64,000 bases of DNA from Liolophura sinensis (taxonomy: Eukaryota > Mollusca > Polyplacophora > Chitonida > Chitonidae), in contig NC_088300.1 of NCBI RefSeq assembly GCF_032854445.1, positions 51,083,682 through 51,147,681 of the forward strand. Reading direction: 5' to 3'. Position 1 is the first letter of the stretch, and each line of letters opens with the position of its first letter. The notes below the pieces were generated by a model that saw nothing but the letters and a program-made list of their open reading frames with translations, did not search any database and was not told the DNA's origin. Of this stretch, positions 10,452 through 21,110 are shown one piece after another. The position numbers and the translations under genes were made by a program.

Positions 10452-11299
10452 ATGGTGTGCAAATCTGTATGTCACACGTGAACAAGTTGGTGAGTAACTT
10501 CCCGAATGTCGACGGTTTAACGGGGCATTCTGTTTCCTCCATCGCCATCGTATAAGTGGATAATCTTTTTAGTATGGCGTTAAAAATAGATGAATAGAAC
10601 GTGTGACTTTGTCAAATGTGTGATATCTGTGTCACACGCAGTGATGTCATTGGCATATGTATAGGGCGCAGTAGCATTATAAATGTAGGGGACAGAAGCC
10701 TCTAGTATTAATCCAGTCCGTCGCGTCTCAAACAACATTCGAAAGCAATGTTTAACTGGATTTCATTTGAAAATCAATCTCACTCGGGTTGCGATGTATC
10801 GTGATATTCTTCCAGAGCAGAACCATGCATATCACCAGAATCTTTATATATTTATGCTACATGAACCGTGGGAATTTTGAAAATTAATTTTTTTCTTTCC
10901 GTGTCTTTACAGCTATTAAAAGCAATCAACGTCTAACTTTCGTTTAGAGAATTATTGGGAATAGAACAACATGATATCATTTGAATCTTTTAAAAGAGAC
11001 GTATATTCAATTTTGCTTCAAGTCTATTAATATTTTTTTATCACGATAACACTCATCCAGTCTTTGTAGGCCTATCAGTAAATAAATAAATAAATAAATT
11101 TTAAAAAAAAACAAAAAAGCAAAAAAATAAAATAAAAAATAAAACACCCACACAAAGCACTTTTCTGTAGATGTCGTTATATTTATAATGAGGATGACTG
11201 ACAGTTTCATAGTGGCTATAAATAAATATACATGGGTTTGAAATGATGCAAATGCTCTGTTCATATCACAAATTGTGGAAATGATTAAAGTCAATACAG

Positions 11300-11764
11300 T
11301 CAGACATGTACTCGTCCCATAAAACATTTGCCAATCTTCTTCAAGGAGGCAGTGAGCTTCCCCTTGACACCAGTGTGGTATCTCTTGGCTTGTTTTGTCG
11401 GGACATCCGCATAACGGGCAATGTCTTTGCCATTCACACAAACAGGAATCTCTGCTGTGGCATTCTGAGACATATTGAGGGCTGCAAGCTGAGATTGGCC
11501 AATGTGTAAAGCCCCTTTTCTTGTCATTGTTTCTTGTCGATGTGCTACACCTCGTAGGATGGCCTCAAATGCTCGCTTCTTCATCTGTCGTTCTTCCCTA
11601 TCGAGGAAGTAGAGTTGCTTCTCCGATTTTGCACCAAAATGCAGCTCTCTTGAAGGCTCGGTGATGAAGGTTCCTGGAAAACAGGACTGAATTTCAACCG
11701 GACACCGCCTCCTACGGTAGATGGGCTCACACGGAGCATCACTATTGTCAGATATAATAATCAT
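11300..11764 (-). CDS. Orphan 154-residue ORF, copy 2
   Basis: Counterpart of 3,024-3,488 with the same length, start context, acceptor (CTCTTGCAG just upstream) and TGA stop. Relative to copy 1 it shows changes including Met2 to Ile, a Cys to Ser in the SDN segment, Met to Arg in the RRMRC segment, and Asp to Gly in VNDKD. The replacement to silent ratio of 11 to 3 is close to that of random substitution. No recognisable domain. An overlapping ORF of 144 codons at 11,007-11,441 is a different frame and is not annotated. Confidence 0.4.
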   Translation of the reverse strand: MIIISDNSDAPCEPIYRRRRCPVEIQSCFPGTFITEPSRELHFGAKSEKQLYFLDREERQMKKRAFEAILRGVAHRQETMTRKGALHIGQSQLAALNMSQNATAEIPVCVNGKDIARYADVPTKQAKRYHTGVKGKLTASLKKIGKCFMGRVHV

Positions 11765-11767
11765 GTT

Positions 11768-12075
11768 CTGCAAGAGAAAAAGTTAAAACTTATAGGCCTA
11801 CAGCTCATATTCGACAAGTGTAACATTAGGAAATAGCTGTTTAACTGACAATGATTGCATAAGAAACTGTCACACCATTTATATTTTATACGCGAAAGTA
11901 AACTACTCATAAAATACTCAGTCCATTTTAAACTTGTCGTCTTTCTTCTCCCCGTGTATTTAGGCATTTGTCACGAATTAATTGCATCGCGTAGTCAATA
12001 AACAGTTTGAGGAAAAGAGTACTATATCTACGTATAGTATTATAATTTGAAATGCATACACGTCCATAAACTCAC
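11768..12075 (-). other. Putative intron of orphan gene, copy 2
   Basis: 308 nt, GTGAGT donor at 12,075-12,070 and CTCTTGCAG acceptor at 11,774-11,768. Identical organisation to copy 1. Confidence 0.6.
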
Positions 12076-12183
12076 TTGTTGACTGTCTTTTGAGAACAAA
12101 TTGCAGAAAATTGGTTGTCGCCTGAATGATATTCAGCTATGTAGAATTTCTTCTCCTGAAAGGTGATTATGACATGTCGGAAC

Positions 12184-12230
12184 AATAGGCTGACGTCATT
12201 CGTGACGTGTTATCACTCGGCGTCATAAAT
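12184..12230 (-). promoter_or_regulatory. CRE-like block upstream of orphan gene, copy 2
   Basis: TGACGTCA at 12,191-12,198, then TGACGTG and GGCGTCATAA, as in copy 1. Confidence 0.5.
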
Positions 12231-12937
12231 ACAATGAAAAAAAACCCAACGCACGCGGAAATCCCCGAAGAGTTCCGAGTGACGTTAACGTTGAGATTCT
12301 GTTGAATCCATGCGTGGAAACATACATTCGTATATATACCAGCCGTCAACCAATAAAGATGTTCCAGGTCAATAATCGCAAGGCCAATTCCCAAAACGAC
12401 GTATAACACAAACCACCGAAGAACTAAGAAAGTATATAAAGTACGAAAACAGGCTGGAATCATGCAAAGAGAAGCAGTCAGCGGTTTCAAATTATGTTGA
12501 GACGACGCCCGGTATATATGTTCTAAGAAATTGAGTGAAATCAGTATTTAAATCGTGTACCATGCGGAAATATCAATTGTCGACCACAAAATATGTATCT
12601 CAGATTAGCTGTGGAAAGGTGACCATAAAGCGTTGAAAGCTATATTTCTGACTATATGTTTTCGATGATATAATTTAGAGGAAATGTTCAAATGTTTGGA
12701 TGTAGGCCTATACGGTATAGATATTAATGACCAAATATGACAATTTGTAATGTTAAAACACTGTAATTATATACATGAATTATCTCAAACGACGACCTTT
12801 ATGCATGTAGTGTATTGTTTCAAATTACACATAAGCTAGAGCTTAAGGGCGAAAGTTCAATATTAATTTATTTGGGGAATATTTGATTGATATGACGGTA
12901 TCCCGCTTTTCCGGTGGAGGGAAGCGGGAAGAGGTCC

Positions 12938-13150
12938 ATGGAAAACATCACCGAGGAATCTGAAGGCATGGATAAACACCACGAAGGTCCAGAAGGCATG
13001 GATAAACGCCACAAAGGTCCAGAAGGCATGGATAAACGCCACGAAGGTCCAGAAGGCATGGGTAAACGCCACGAAGGTCCAGAAGGCATGGTTAAATGCC
13101 ACGAAGGTCCAAGGATGCAATTCTCCTGTTGGAGGAATAGTATAGACTAG
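12938..13150 (+). repeat. 30-bp minisatellite with open frame (unit 2)
   Basis: Five 30-bp copies at 12,965-13,114, with a 70-codon ORF from ATG 12,938. The copy number is the same as in unit 1 and the monomers match in order, so the expansion predates the 8-kb duplication. Confidence 0.85.
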
Positions 13151-14481
13151 TTAGTGATTCTTTTGATCACATGTTCTTGTTGTCCTCTGGAATGTAAGAG
13201 CTTTGTTAATGAATACTTGTGGCATATTTATCATACGAAAATTCCCATCCTTTAAGAGACTATTTCAATCGTAAGAAGCTTTCACTTTTTTATTGTCGGG
13301 TACTGGAGTTCAGGGCCAATAATCCATCCCTTTGGAAATATTCATCCCTTTGGAAATAAGGGAGGTGGTTATCTCCCTTGTACTATCATTGTCAGCTTCC
13401 GATCACGACGTCTCCACCACCAGGAAATGTATCGAGGATGCTTAACCTTGTGGTAAATTTGTACAATCTCTCCCAAATCATGTGGCCATCATAGTTGGTT
13501 TATAACGCACGATTGAAATACAAGCGATACGGCTCTGTCTATGGCGCCCTATTCTGATTGGCTGGATTATTTTGGAATGTCGCTAGTATAAGACGAAGGC
13601 CATGGCCGTTTGATTCCAGCGATTTTAAAGGTGGAGAAAACAAAAAATTACACAAGGTTCAAATTAAAGAGTGCAAAGAGTTATTCATAGATGTGGTCTT
13701 TTTTACGAGAAAAATGCACTTGAAAAAATTGTTTATATGGCGATTTGTGACCACCACTTTGCATACCGGTATATAATCAGTGTTTAATAATGTTATAAAT
13801 TGGGATGTAACACATGATTAATAAATATATTTGCACTAGAATTTGGTCTTTTCAGCTGACAAATGTGTTCAACATGGATTTTGTTCATATATATATATTT
13901 ACTGCATTCATAAATATTATCACAATTCAAATTAAATGCATATGTTTGGATATAATCAACAAATTTACATTCAAATAAATTGATAAGACAAGCATGATCA
14001 TATTTGGAACGTTATTATGCAATGGCGATAAATACCAAAGGGTGTTCCCAAATACCCACCATACAAATATTATCAAATATCCTTTTCTTCTGAAGAAAAA
14101 AAAAAGTAGAAAAAAAGATATATTTGCAGATAAGTTTTGGTGTTCTTTCATCTGATATTGGCATCATTTTTATGTTTTCTTCTCCTTTGAATTTCTCCCC
14201 TTTTTCGTGTACATCGTGTAGATTCATAGATTACTGATAGTGAAAACAAGTTTCAGCTCCTCGTATAACACAATCCCCCTTGGCTCAATGTCCTGGTCCC
14301 GGTTTTCAAAACTGTCCAAAGGCTTAATACCAGATTTAGCTTTAAGCCAAGTCTTCAAGTTTTGTAAGTAGACCTAAAAACCCGGTATAGCATTATATTA
14401 AACGTGAAATGAATTTCCTACTGTTATACTTATATACTCTTATAGTTTAATGCCCGTATTAGCTGATACACTTTCGAAAAA

Positions 14482-14930
14482 CCGGACCGCCTGTACGCTG
14501 TCTTATAGACACCTTGATGCGGACCGCCTGTACGCTGTCTTCTATACACCCTGATGCCCGTCGCCTGTACGCTGTCTTATAAACACTCTGATGTGGACCG
14601 CCTGCACGCTGTCTTATAGACACCCTAATGCCGGCCGCCTGCACGCTGTCTTCTATACACTCTGATGCTGACAGCCTGCACGCTGTCTTATAGACACCCT
14701 GATGCAAACCGCCTGCACGCTGTCTTCTATACACTCTGTTGCGGACCGCCTGTACGCTGTCTTATAGACACCCTGATGAGGACCGCCTGCACGCTGTCTT
14801 CTATACACTCTGATGCTGACAGCCTGCACGCGGTCTTATAGACACCCTGATGCAAACCGCCTGCACGCTGTCTTCTATACACTCTGATGTGGACCGCCTG
14901 TACGCTGTCTTATAGACACCCTGATGCGAA
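14482..14930. repeat. 37-bp satellite array 3
   Basis: About 12 monomers of the 37-bp satellite between units 2 and 3. The last monomers run into the same boundary sequence (GCGAACATTTCCACCA) that follows arrays 1 and 2. Confidence 0.95.
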
Positions 14931-15090
14931 CATTTCCACCACAAACTGGGACCATGAATAAATAATGTTGATAAATTGGTTGATTACGTGGGTGAATCGG
15001 TTTGGCATCGTTGATTCGGTTTGATCATGGACGATATTTTGAATGAATGAATGATGATGGCTTAACACCGCATCGGCAATCTTCAGGAGT
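14921..15090. repeat. Left end of unit copy 3
   Basis: Matches the first about 165 bp of units 1 and 2 (GCGAACATTTCC through CATCGGCAATCTTC) with more substitutions, including a shorter TGAA run. Homology stops abruptly near 15,088 and resumes near 17,240. Confidence 0.85.
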
Positions 15091-15300
15091 TCAGGAGCTA
15101 GTGTACGGTTTTCGATAGGATTATAACACCAAAAATGGATCAAAAAAATACAAATATGTTTAAAAACACATAAGAACCAAACCTTAGTTAAAACTCGAAA
15201 GCCACAATATACTTATAACAAAGTAGCAAATGGTGTGTGTACATTTATGTGTGTGTATATATATATATATATATATTGTATTGTTAATATATATTTACAA
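15090..15300. other. Unassigned sequence with AT microsatellite
   Basis: Between the unit 3 break and the LINE remnant. It holds a GTGTGT/AT dinucleotide run at about 15,236-15,280. On the minus strand this would be the 3' flank or 3' UTR of the retrotransposon. Confidence 0.5.
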
Positions 15301-16645
15301 CTATATTTTATGATATAGGCCAATGGCCTAAAAAATACTGAACGATAGCATCGTCACCAATGCTATCGAATAAATCAAATATAGTGTTGACTGTGTATGA
15401 TTTGACTGTGGAGAATATGAGCAAAGTCTACATAGTCAAAGAGGATTTGTTTAATGCCGTATTGACCCTCACATCCAACACACTCAGGATCACAGCTCCA
15501 ATCGAGAACATAATTGTGATGTGTTAAACGAGAATGCCCAACACAGCATCTTGTTAAAACTACTTGGTCTCTTCGAGACATACCATGCGTATAAGAGGTT
15601 ATAGCCAATGTCAGGGTGAATAGCGTGCAGTATTATGCACATGTAAATCCCAATCACCCTGCAAAAGGCGACGAATATAAAAATGTTGGATCGAAAATCC
15701 GTCTACGGTATTTTGATTTTGCATACTAGTATATATAGGACAGTCTTTACCTCCCTGTCTGCAACTGCGAATATGAATTGGTATCCAACAGAATACAGTA
15801 TCTTTACCTGTTTTCATTAATATGCTATGCAAGGCTGAAATATCAAGAAGTAATGGATTTTTAAGTTTTTTTATTCGCTAGTGCCAAAAGGCAGGAAAGA
15901 GAGTCAGTACGTATCACAGCTTTCCGGATACGCCCAGAAGAAACATATGATCAGGTCAGGGAATAGCTCTGGCCTCGGCCGGAAAGATTGACGATGTATA
16001 CATGAAAGACGCAGACAAGTGACTTGCTGTTTTAGGACAGCTGCAGACGCAACTCGGTCGCCAGTCTTTGACCCATCAGTACAAATATTTATAATTCGCA
16101 TAATTAGCCTTAATTTCAGCGAAACTTTGCTGTATTATAAGAGGATTTGTATGTGATGTTTTATATTTACGTACCTCAAATATTAGTTTAGGTCGTGGAA
16201 GAAGCCAGGGAGGAGACTCCGGAAAAGACACCGGAGCTATATACCCTCTCGCTTGATGTCAGCTGCAACAACATGGTCCCGAACACGGAGATCGGACAAA
16301 GGGATCTTATTAGGTGATTTACTACATTTGTCCACATGTAATGGATTGAAAACACAGTCATATTTTTTGATACTGAATGGAGTTGGTGAAAGTATACTGC
16401 CCTTGGGTACACCCATTTCTTGCTCATGAGAGTCCTAAAGAGTGGACCCCACCCGTACCTTAAATTGACGATCAGATAAAAATTCTGATGTAAATATTGG
16501 TAATCGGCCTTTAAGGCCCATATCCGAGAGGTCTTTTAAAATACCATATTTCCATGTGGTGTCGTAAGCCAGACGTTTGGAAAATACACCACAGGCGATA
16601 TTTTGCGATACATTTGCGATACTTTGTCCACCCATAAACCTTTAT
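15300..16645 (-). mobile_element. Decayed non-LTR retrotransposon (I-clade-like), RT to RNase H to C-terminus
   Basis: Read on the minus strand, the order is a reverse transcriptase piece at about 16,640-16,370 (AYDTTWKYGILKDLSDMGLK; FLSDRQFKVRVGST; GVPKGSILSP), a post-RT connector at about 16,365-16,110 (YDCVFNPLH; PPWLLPRPKL), an RNase H start at about 16,095-16,030 (CTDGSKTGDRVASA), an RNase H middle piece at about 15,800 (VFCWIPIH), and a C-terminal piece at 15,590-15,310 (RRDQVVLTR; VGHSRLTH; FDLFDSIGDDA). RT followed by RNase H is the layout of I-superfamily LINEs. About half of the RT, including the expected catalytic YxDD segment, is deleted at about 16,370. Frames shift several times and stops occur, so it is dead. 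It interrupts unit 3. Confidence 0.85.
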
Positions 16646-16689
16646 ACAAGGGTATACAAGTGACGGGGCGTGCATTCAAGACAATCTGT

Positions 16690-17235
16690 TATGTCTAAAA
16701 TCATTCATATAATGCTCTAAATTTCCCTTTAGAGAAAAGCTGGAACTGGAACAAAATCACGCGAATATTTTTGTTGGGGAAATGTAAACTTGTAGTTGAA
16801 ATTTCGTTTCAGCAGATTCGATTCCATGAATGTACCCACCGTTTTGATATTCGTAAATATAGATGAGCTGTGTTTCTGTTCTGGTAGTATTTTCTTCATG
16901 AATCGATGGAGCAATTAGAAATATGGTCTTATATGATGGTAACGAGCCAACATTAATGCAGATATAAGGGTTCAAGGTCATGGTTTCGCATTACATTACA
17001 CAGTGGGTGTTATATTACTTTGTGTACTATTGCATAACACGGTGTAACAGAGCGATTAGCCAAGTCCTCATTATTACGTCAGCGAACCGACCTTAACTGA
17101 GACGTAACTTTACTCAGTGGGCAATGTCGGGATTTGAACTCCTGCTCCACAACACATCAATGGAATTTCTGAATCAATAACTGAATGAACACAAAAGATC
17201 GTTACAGTTAATTTTTAGATATATTTATAAAGATG
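16690..17235. other. Unassigned sequence with a tRNA-like head
   Basis: No coding content that I can support. On the minus strand at about 17,090-17,125 the stretch GGAGTTCAAATCCCGACATT resembles a tRNA B box, and the same stretch in diverged form is found near 21,735-21,775. This suggests a shared SINE or a shared part of units 3 and 4. Confidence 0.4.
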
Positions 17236-17336
17236 ATAACTGATCATATCACAGTAACTATAAAATCAATATGCCTGGGTTCGAATTGATGCTCTGTACA
17301 TATCACAGATTGTGGAAATGGTTAAAGTCAATACAG

Positions 17337-17796
17337 TCAGACATGTACTCGTCCCATAAAACATTTGCCAATCTTCTTCCAGGAGGCAGTCAGCTTCCCG
17401 ATCACTCCCGTGTGAAATCTCTTGGCTTCCATTGACATCCGCATAACGGGCAATGTCTTTGTCATTCGTATAAACCGGAAGCTCTGCTGTGGTATTCTGA
17501 GACGTACTGAGGGACGCCAGTTGAGACTGGCCAGTGTGTGAAAGCCTTTTCTTTGCCATTATTTCTTGACTGTGTACTGCACCCTGCAAAGTGGCATCAA
17601 ATGCTCGCTTCTTCATCTGTCGTTCTTCCCTATCGAGGAAGTAGAGTTGCTTCTCCGGTTTTGCACCAAAATGCACCTTTCTTGAAGGCTCGGTGATGAA
17701 GGTTCCTGGAAAACAGGACTGAATTTCAACCGGACACCGCATCCTACGGTAGATGGGCTCACACGGAGCATCACTATTGTCAGATATAATCACCAT
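17337..17796 (-). pseudogene. Orphan ORF, copy 3 (frameshifted)
   Basis: Homologous to copies 1 and 2 from ATG 17,796 to the position of the old stop at 17,337. The first about 65 codons are nearly identical to copies 1 and 2. The following part is much more diverged (AFDATLQGAVHSQEIM in place of AFQAILRGVAHRQETM). A deletion near 17,430 removes about ten bases in the segment that encodes PTKQ in copy 1 and shifts the frame, so the conserved KGKLTAS tail is out of frame. Acceptor and donor are kept (donor near 18,115). Confidence 0.75.
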
Positions 17797-18226
17797 GTTC
17801 TGCAAGAGAAAAAGTTAAAACTTATAGGCCTACAGCTCATATTCGACAAGTGTAACATTAGGAAATAGTTGTTTAACTGACAATGATTGCATAAGAAACT
17901 GTCACACCATTTATATTTTATACGCGAAAGTAAACTACTCATAAAATACTCAGTCCATTTTAAACTTGTCCTCTTTCTTCTCCCCGTGTATTTAGGCATT
18001 TGTGAAACTTGTCACGAACTAATTGCATTGCGTAGTCAATAAACAGTTTGAGGAAAAAGAGTACTATATCTACGTATAGTATTATAATTTGAAATGCATA
18101 CACGTCCATAAACTCACTTGTTGACTGTCTTTTGAGAACAAATTGCAGAAAATTGGTTGTCGCCTGAATTATATTCAGCTATGTAGAATCTCTTCTCCGT
18201 GTGGATGATTATGACGCGTCTGAACA

Positions 18227-18271
18227 ATAGTTTAACGTCATTCGTGACGTGTCATAACTCGGCGTCATAAA
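18227..18271 (-). promoter_or_regulatory. CRE-like block, copy 3
   Basis: The first palindrome is altered to TAACGTCA (18,233-18,240), while the following TGACGTG and GGCGTCATAA elements are kept. Confidence 0.4.
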
Positions 18272-18480
18272 TGCAATGAAGAAAGGTCAACAAACACGGA
18301 AATCCACGAAGACCTCAGAGTTATGTTCGGACGTTGTGATTCAGGGGGCTGTTTTTCAAAGAGGTCGTTACGCCGGCCTAACCACCATGACGCCGCATAC
18401 TGACGGCATATGCCGCCTTGGTATTTACGACCTGCATAACGTTACGACCCTTTTGAGAAACAGTCCCCTGGCCCAGCCTG

Positions 18481-18611
18481 GTTGTTCAAAAGTGTATTCA
18501 AAGTTAAGCCAGGCTTAAATCTTAATACTAGTCTAGGCATAATACAAAGTTAATGGCACTTTAGTCCAGGCTAAAGTTAATACAGGGCTTAACTGCTTAT
18601 TTTTGAACAAC
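18481..18611. mobile_element. Foldback/MITE element
   Basis: Left end GTTGTTCAAAAGTG and right end ATTTTTGAACAAC are inverted complements, and the subterminal blocks GTTAAGCC and GGCTTAAC also pair. About 131 bp, no coding content. Fits a miniature inverted-repeat transposable element. The adjacent segment 18,620-18,715 is an inverted copy of its interior. Confidence 0.65.
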
Positions 18612-18619
18612 TGAGCTAC

Positions 18620-18715
18620 TGACTTATTCAAAAGTGTTTAGTCCAAACTAAAGTACCATTTACTTTGTATTGGGTTGAGATTGGTATTAAGATTTAAGTC
18701 TGGATGAACTTTAAC
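18620..18715. repeat. Inverted partial copy of the neighbouring foldback element
   Basis: The reverse complement contains ACTTAAATCTTAATACCA, CCAATACAAAGTAAATGG and TACTTTAGT, which match the element interior at 18,508-18,580 with about 80% identity. The two together form a large imperfect palindrome immediately left of the 45-bp array. Confidence 0.65.
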
Positions 18716-18736
18716 ACACTTATGAACATCTGGCAC

Positions 18737-20052
18737 CAGTTGAAAGCATATTATTTTTTGTTGTGGAAGGGTAACCATAAACTGTTGAAAGTATATTATT
18801 ATTTGTTGTGGAAGGGTAACCATAAACTGTTGAAAGCATATTATTATTTGTTGTGGAAGGGTAACCATAAACTGTTGAAAGCATATTATTATTTGTTGTG
18901 GAAGGGTAACCATAAACTGTTGAAAGCACATTATTATTTGTTGTGGAAGGATGACCATAAACTGTTGAAAGCACATTATTATTTGTTGTGGAAGGATGAC
19001 CATGACCTGTTGAAAGCATATTATTATTTGTTGTGGAAGGATGACCATAAACTGTTTAAAGCATATTATTATTTGTTGTGGAAGGATGACCATATACTGG
19101 TGAAAGCATATTATTATTTGTTGTGGAAGGATGACCATGAACTGTTTAAAGTATATTATTATTTGTTGTGGAAGGGTAACCATAAACTGTTGAAAGCACA
19201 TTATTATTTGTTGTGGAAGGATGACCATAAACTGTTGAAAGCCCATTATTATTTGTTGTGGAAGGATGACCATGACCTGTTGAAAGCATATTATTATTTG
19301 TTGTGGAAGGATGACCATAAACTGTTGAAAGCATATTATTATTTGTTGTGGAAGGATGACCATATACTGTTTAAAGCATATTATTATTTGTTGTGGAAGG
19401 ATGACCATGAACTGTTTAAAGCATATTATTATTTGTTGTGGAAGGATGACCATGAACTGTTTAAAGCATATTATTATTTGTTGTGGAAGGATGACCATAA
19501 ACTGTTGAAAGCATATTATTATTTGTTGTGGAAGGATGACCATAAACTGTTGAAAGCATATTATTATTTGTTGTGGAAGGATGACCATAAACTGTTTAAA
19601 GCATATTATTATTTGTTGTGGAAGGATGACCATAAACTGTTGAAAGCATATTATTATTTGTTGTGGAAGGATGACCATGAACTGTTTAAAGCATATTATT
19701 ATTTGTTGTGGAAGGATGACCATGAACTGTTGAAAGCACATTATTATTTGTTGTGGCAGGATGACCATAAACTGTTGAAAGCATATTATTATTTGTTGTG
19801 GAAGGATGACCATAAACTGTTGAAAGTATATTATTATTTGTTGTGGAAGGGTGACCATAAACTGTTGAAAGCATATTATTATTTGTTGTGGAAGGATGAC
19901 CATATACTGTTTAAAGCATATTATTATTTGTTGTGGAAGGGTAACCATAAACTGTTGAAAGCATATTATTATTTGTTGTGGAAGGGTGACCATAAACTGT
20001 TGAAAGCATATTATTATTTGTTGTGGAAGGGTGACCATAACCTGTTGAAAGC
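18737..20052. repeat. 45-bp minisatellite array, about 29 copies
   Basis: Head-to-tail copies of a 45-bp monomer containing TTATTATTTGTTGTGGAAGG followed by RTRACCATAAACTGTTGAAAGCA. Monomers vary at few positions (GATGACC or GGTAACC; GTTGAAA or GTTTAAA; AAACTG, GAACTG, ATACTG or GACCTG). Runs of similar variants show local amplification. Units 1 and 2 have just one monomer at the same place. Since 45 is a multiple of three and the monomer lacks stops in one frame per strand, ORFs of 458 and 466 codons exist on opposite strands; both are by-products of the repeat. Confidence 0.97.
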
Positions 20053-20720
20053 TTTACTTCTAACTGTACGCTTTCGATGATATATTTTTAGATGAAGTGT
20101 GTAAATGTTTGGGTGTATACGGTATAGTGCCTAGACATTAATGACCAAAAATGACGATTTGTAATGTTAAAACACTATAGTTATATACCGGTACTCGAAT
20201 GATCAAAAACGACAGCCGTGTATATTCTATTCTGTGCAGTCGTGTTTTTTTTTTTTTTTTGCAATGTGGTATGTTTCCCTACGCAAAATTGCTGATCAAG
20301 TATAATAATAATGCTCATAATGAACATCTCCCTTGTTTATTGTACAATTCTTTCCATTTAGTCTGACATATTTTTCAAGAATACGAAACTTTAGGTCTGT
20401 TTAAAGACTGTTTCATATGTGAGTTGCTGTCATTGTATTGATGAAAGATAAGGGTGTTCAAGGTTAGTAACTCAACCCATTGAACATATTCAGAGATGGT
20501 TGTCTCCCTTGTACTACCACGATGAGCTTCCATTCACGCCGTCTCCACCAAAAGTAGGCCTACCATGTAGGTACGACAATCGTCATGGTGAAATTAGTGT
20601 CTCTCTCAAACGTTGGAATACGTGATTCCGATCGAAGCGATACAACCATGTCTGTGGCACAAGATATTGACTGCATTATTTCGAAATGCCGCCTGTATAT
20701 GCACTGTTAATAGTATAAAC
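20053..20720. repeat. Right part of unit copy 3, diverged
   Basis: Homologous to about 4,375-5,340 of unit 1 in pieces: TTTCGATGATATA, GTGTATACGGTATAG, ATTAATGACCAAA, TTGTAATGTTA, then GGTTGTCTCCCTTGTACTA and GACGCCGTCTCCACCA-like sequence and CGATCGAAGCGATACA. The 30-bp minisatellite is absent here. A T-run is at 20,247-20,261. Divergence is far higher than between units 1 and 2. Confidence 0.7.
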
Positions 20721-21110
20721 TTAAACCTAAAGCATTAATATGGAGATACCCACGTTAACTCATTAACACCCATTAAAACACTAACATTAACATAGGTGTT
20801 AATATTTCAACATAGTACATGTTGATATTTAACACCGGTATTAACATTACTAATGTGAAAGTTACGTCTTAAACATGTATATGGGTTCATTATTTTACAC
20901 GCACATTGACATTTTAACACATTTGTTACATGTTAATGCGTTAAAAGTAAAAACACAATAATATGTTAAAGCCCTAGCTACGCTTTATTCACACATTAAC
21001 GTGTGAAAAAAGAGTTTACATTAAAAAGAGAACAATTTAACGTGTTTATAATTGAAGACTCACATTTTTAGTGTGATGAATTCAGTATTATTAAAGACGC
21101 AGCATAGAGG
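20720..21110. mobile_element. Element rich in TTAACA/TGTTAA motifs
   Basis: Dense alternating TTAACAC, GTGTTAA and TAACATTA motifs in both orientations, giving many short inverted repeats. The left edge CTAAAGCATTAATATGGAGAT resembles the left edge of the AACACAA-rich element at 57,409. No ORF. Probably a non-autonomous DNA transposon; ends not defined. Confidence 0.4.

Larger units (their letters stand above)
9419..14458. repeat. Long duplicated unit, copy 2
   Basis: Nearly identical to 1,163-6,210. Distinguishing changes include a 13-base insertion near 10,683, a different A-rich tract near 11,100-11,145, a 9-base deletion inside the intron, and a 4-base loss in the plus-strand coding-like piece near 13,700. 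It has array 2 on its left and array 3 on its right. Confidence 0.93.

Noticed and set aside
11007-11441. 144-codon minus-strand ORF overlapping the orphan exon
   Set aside because: It is a different frame of the same exon, and its continuation is AT-rich low-complexity sequence not kept in unit 1.
18638-20080. Overlapping 458- and 466-codon ORFs on opposite strands
   Set aside because: Both are produced by the 45-bp tandem repeat, whose length is a multiple of three. Units 1 and 2 have one monomer and no such ORF.
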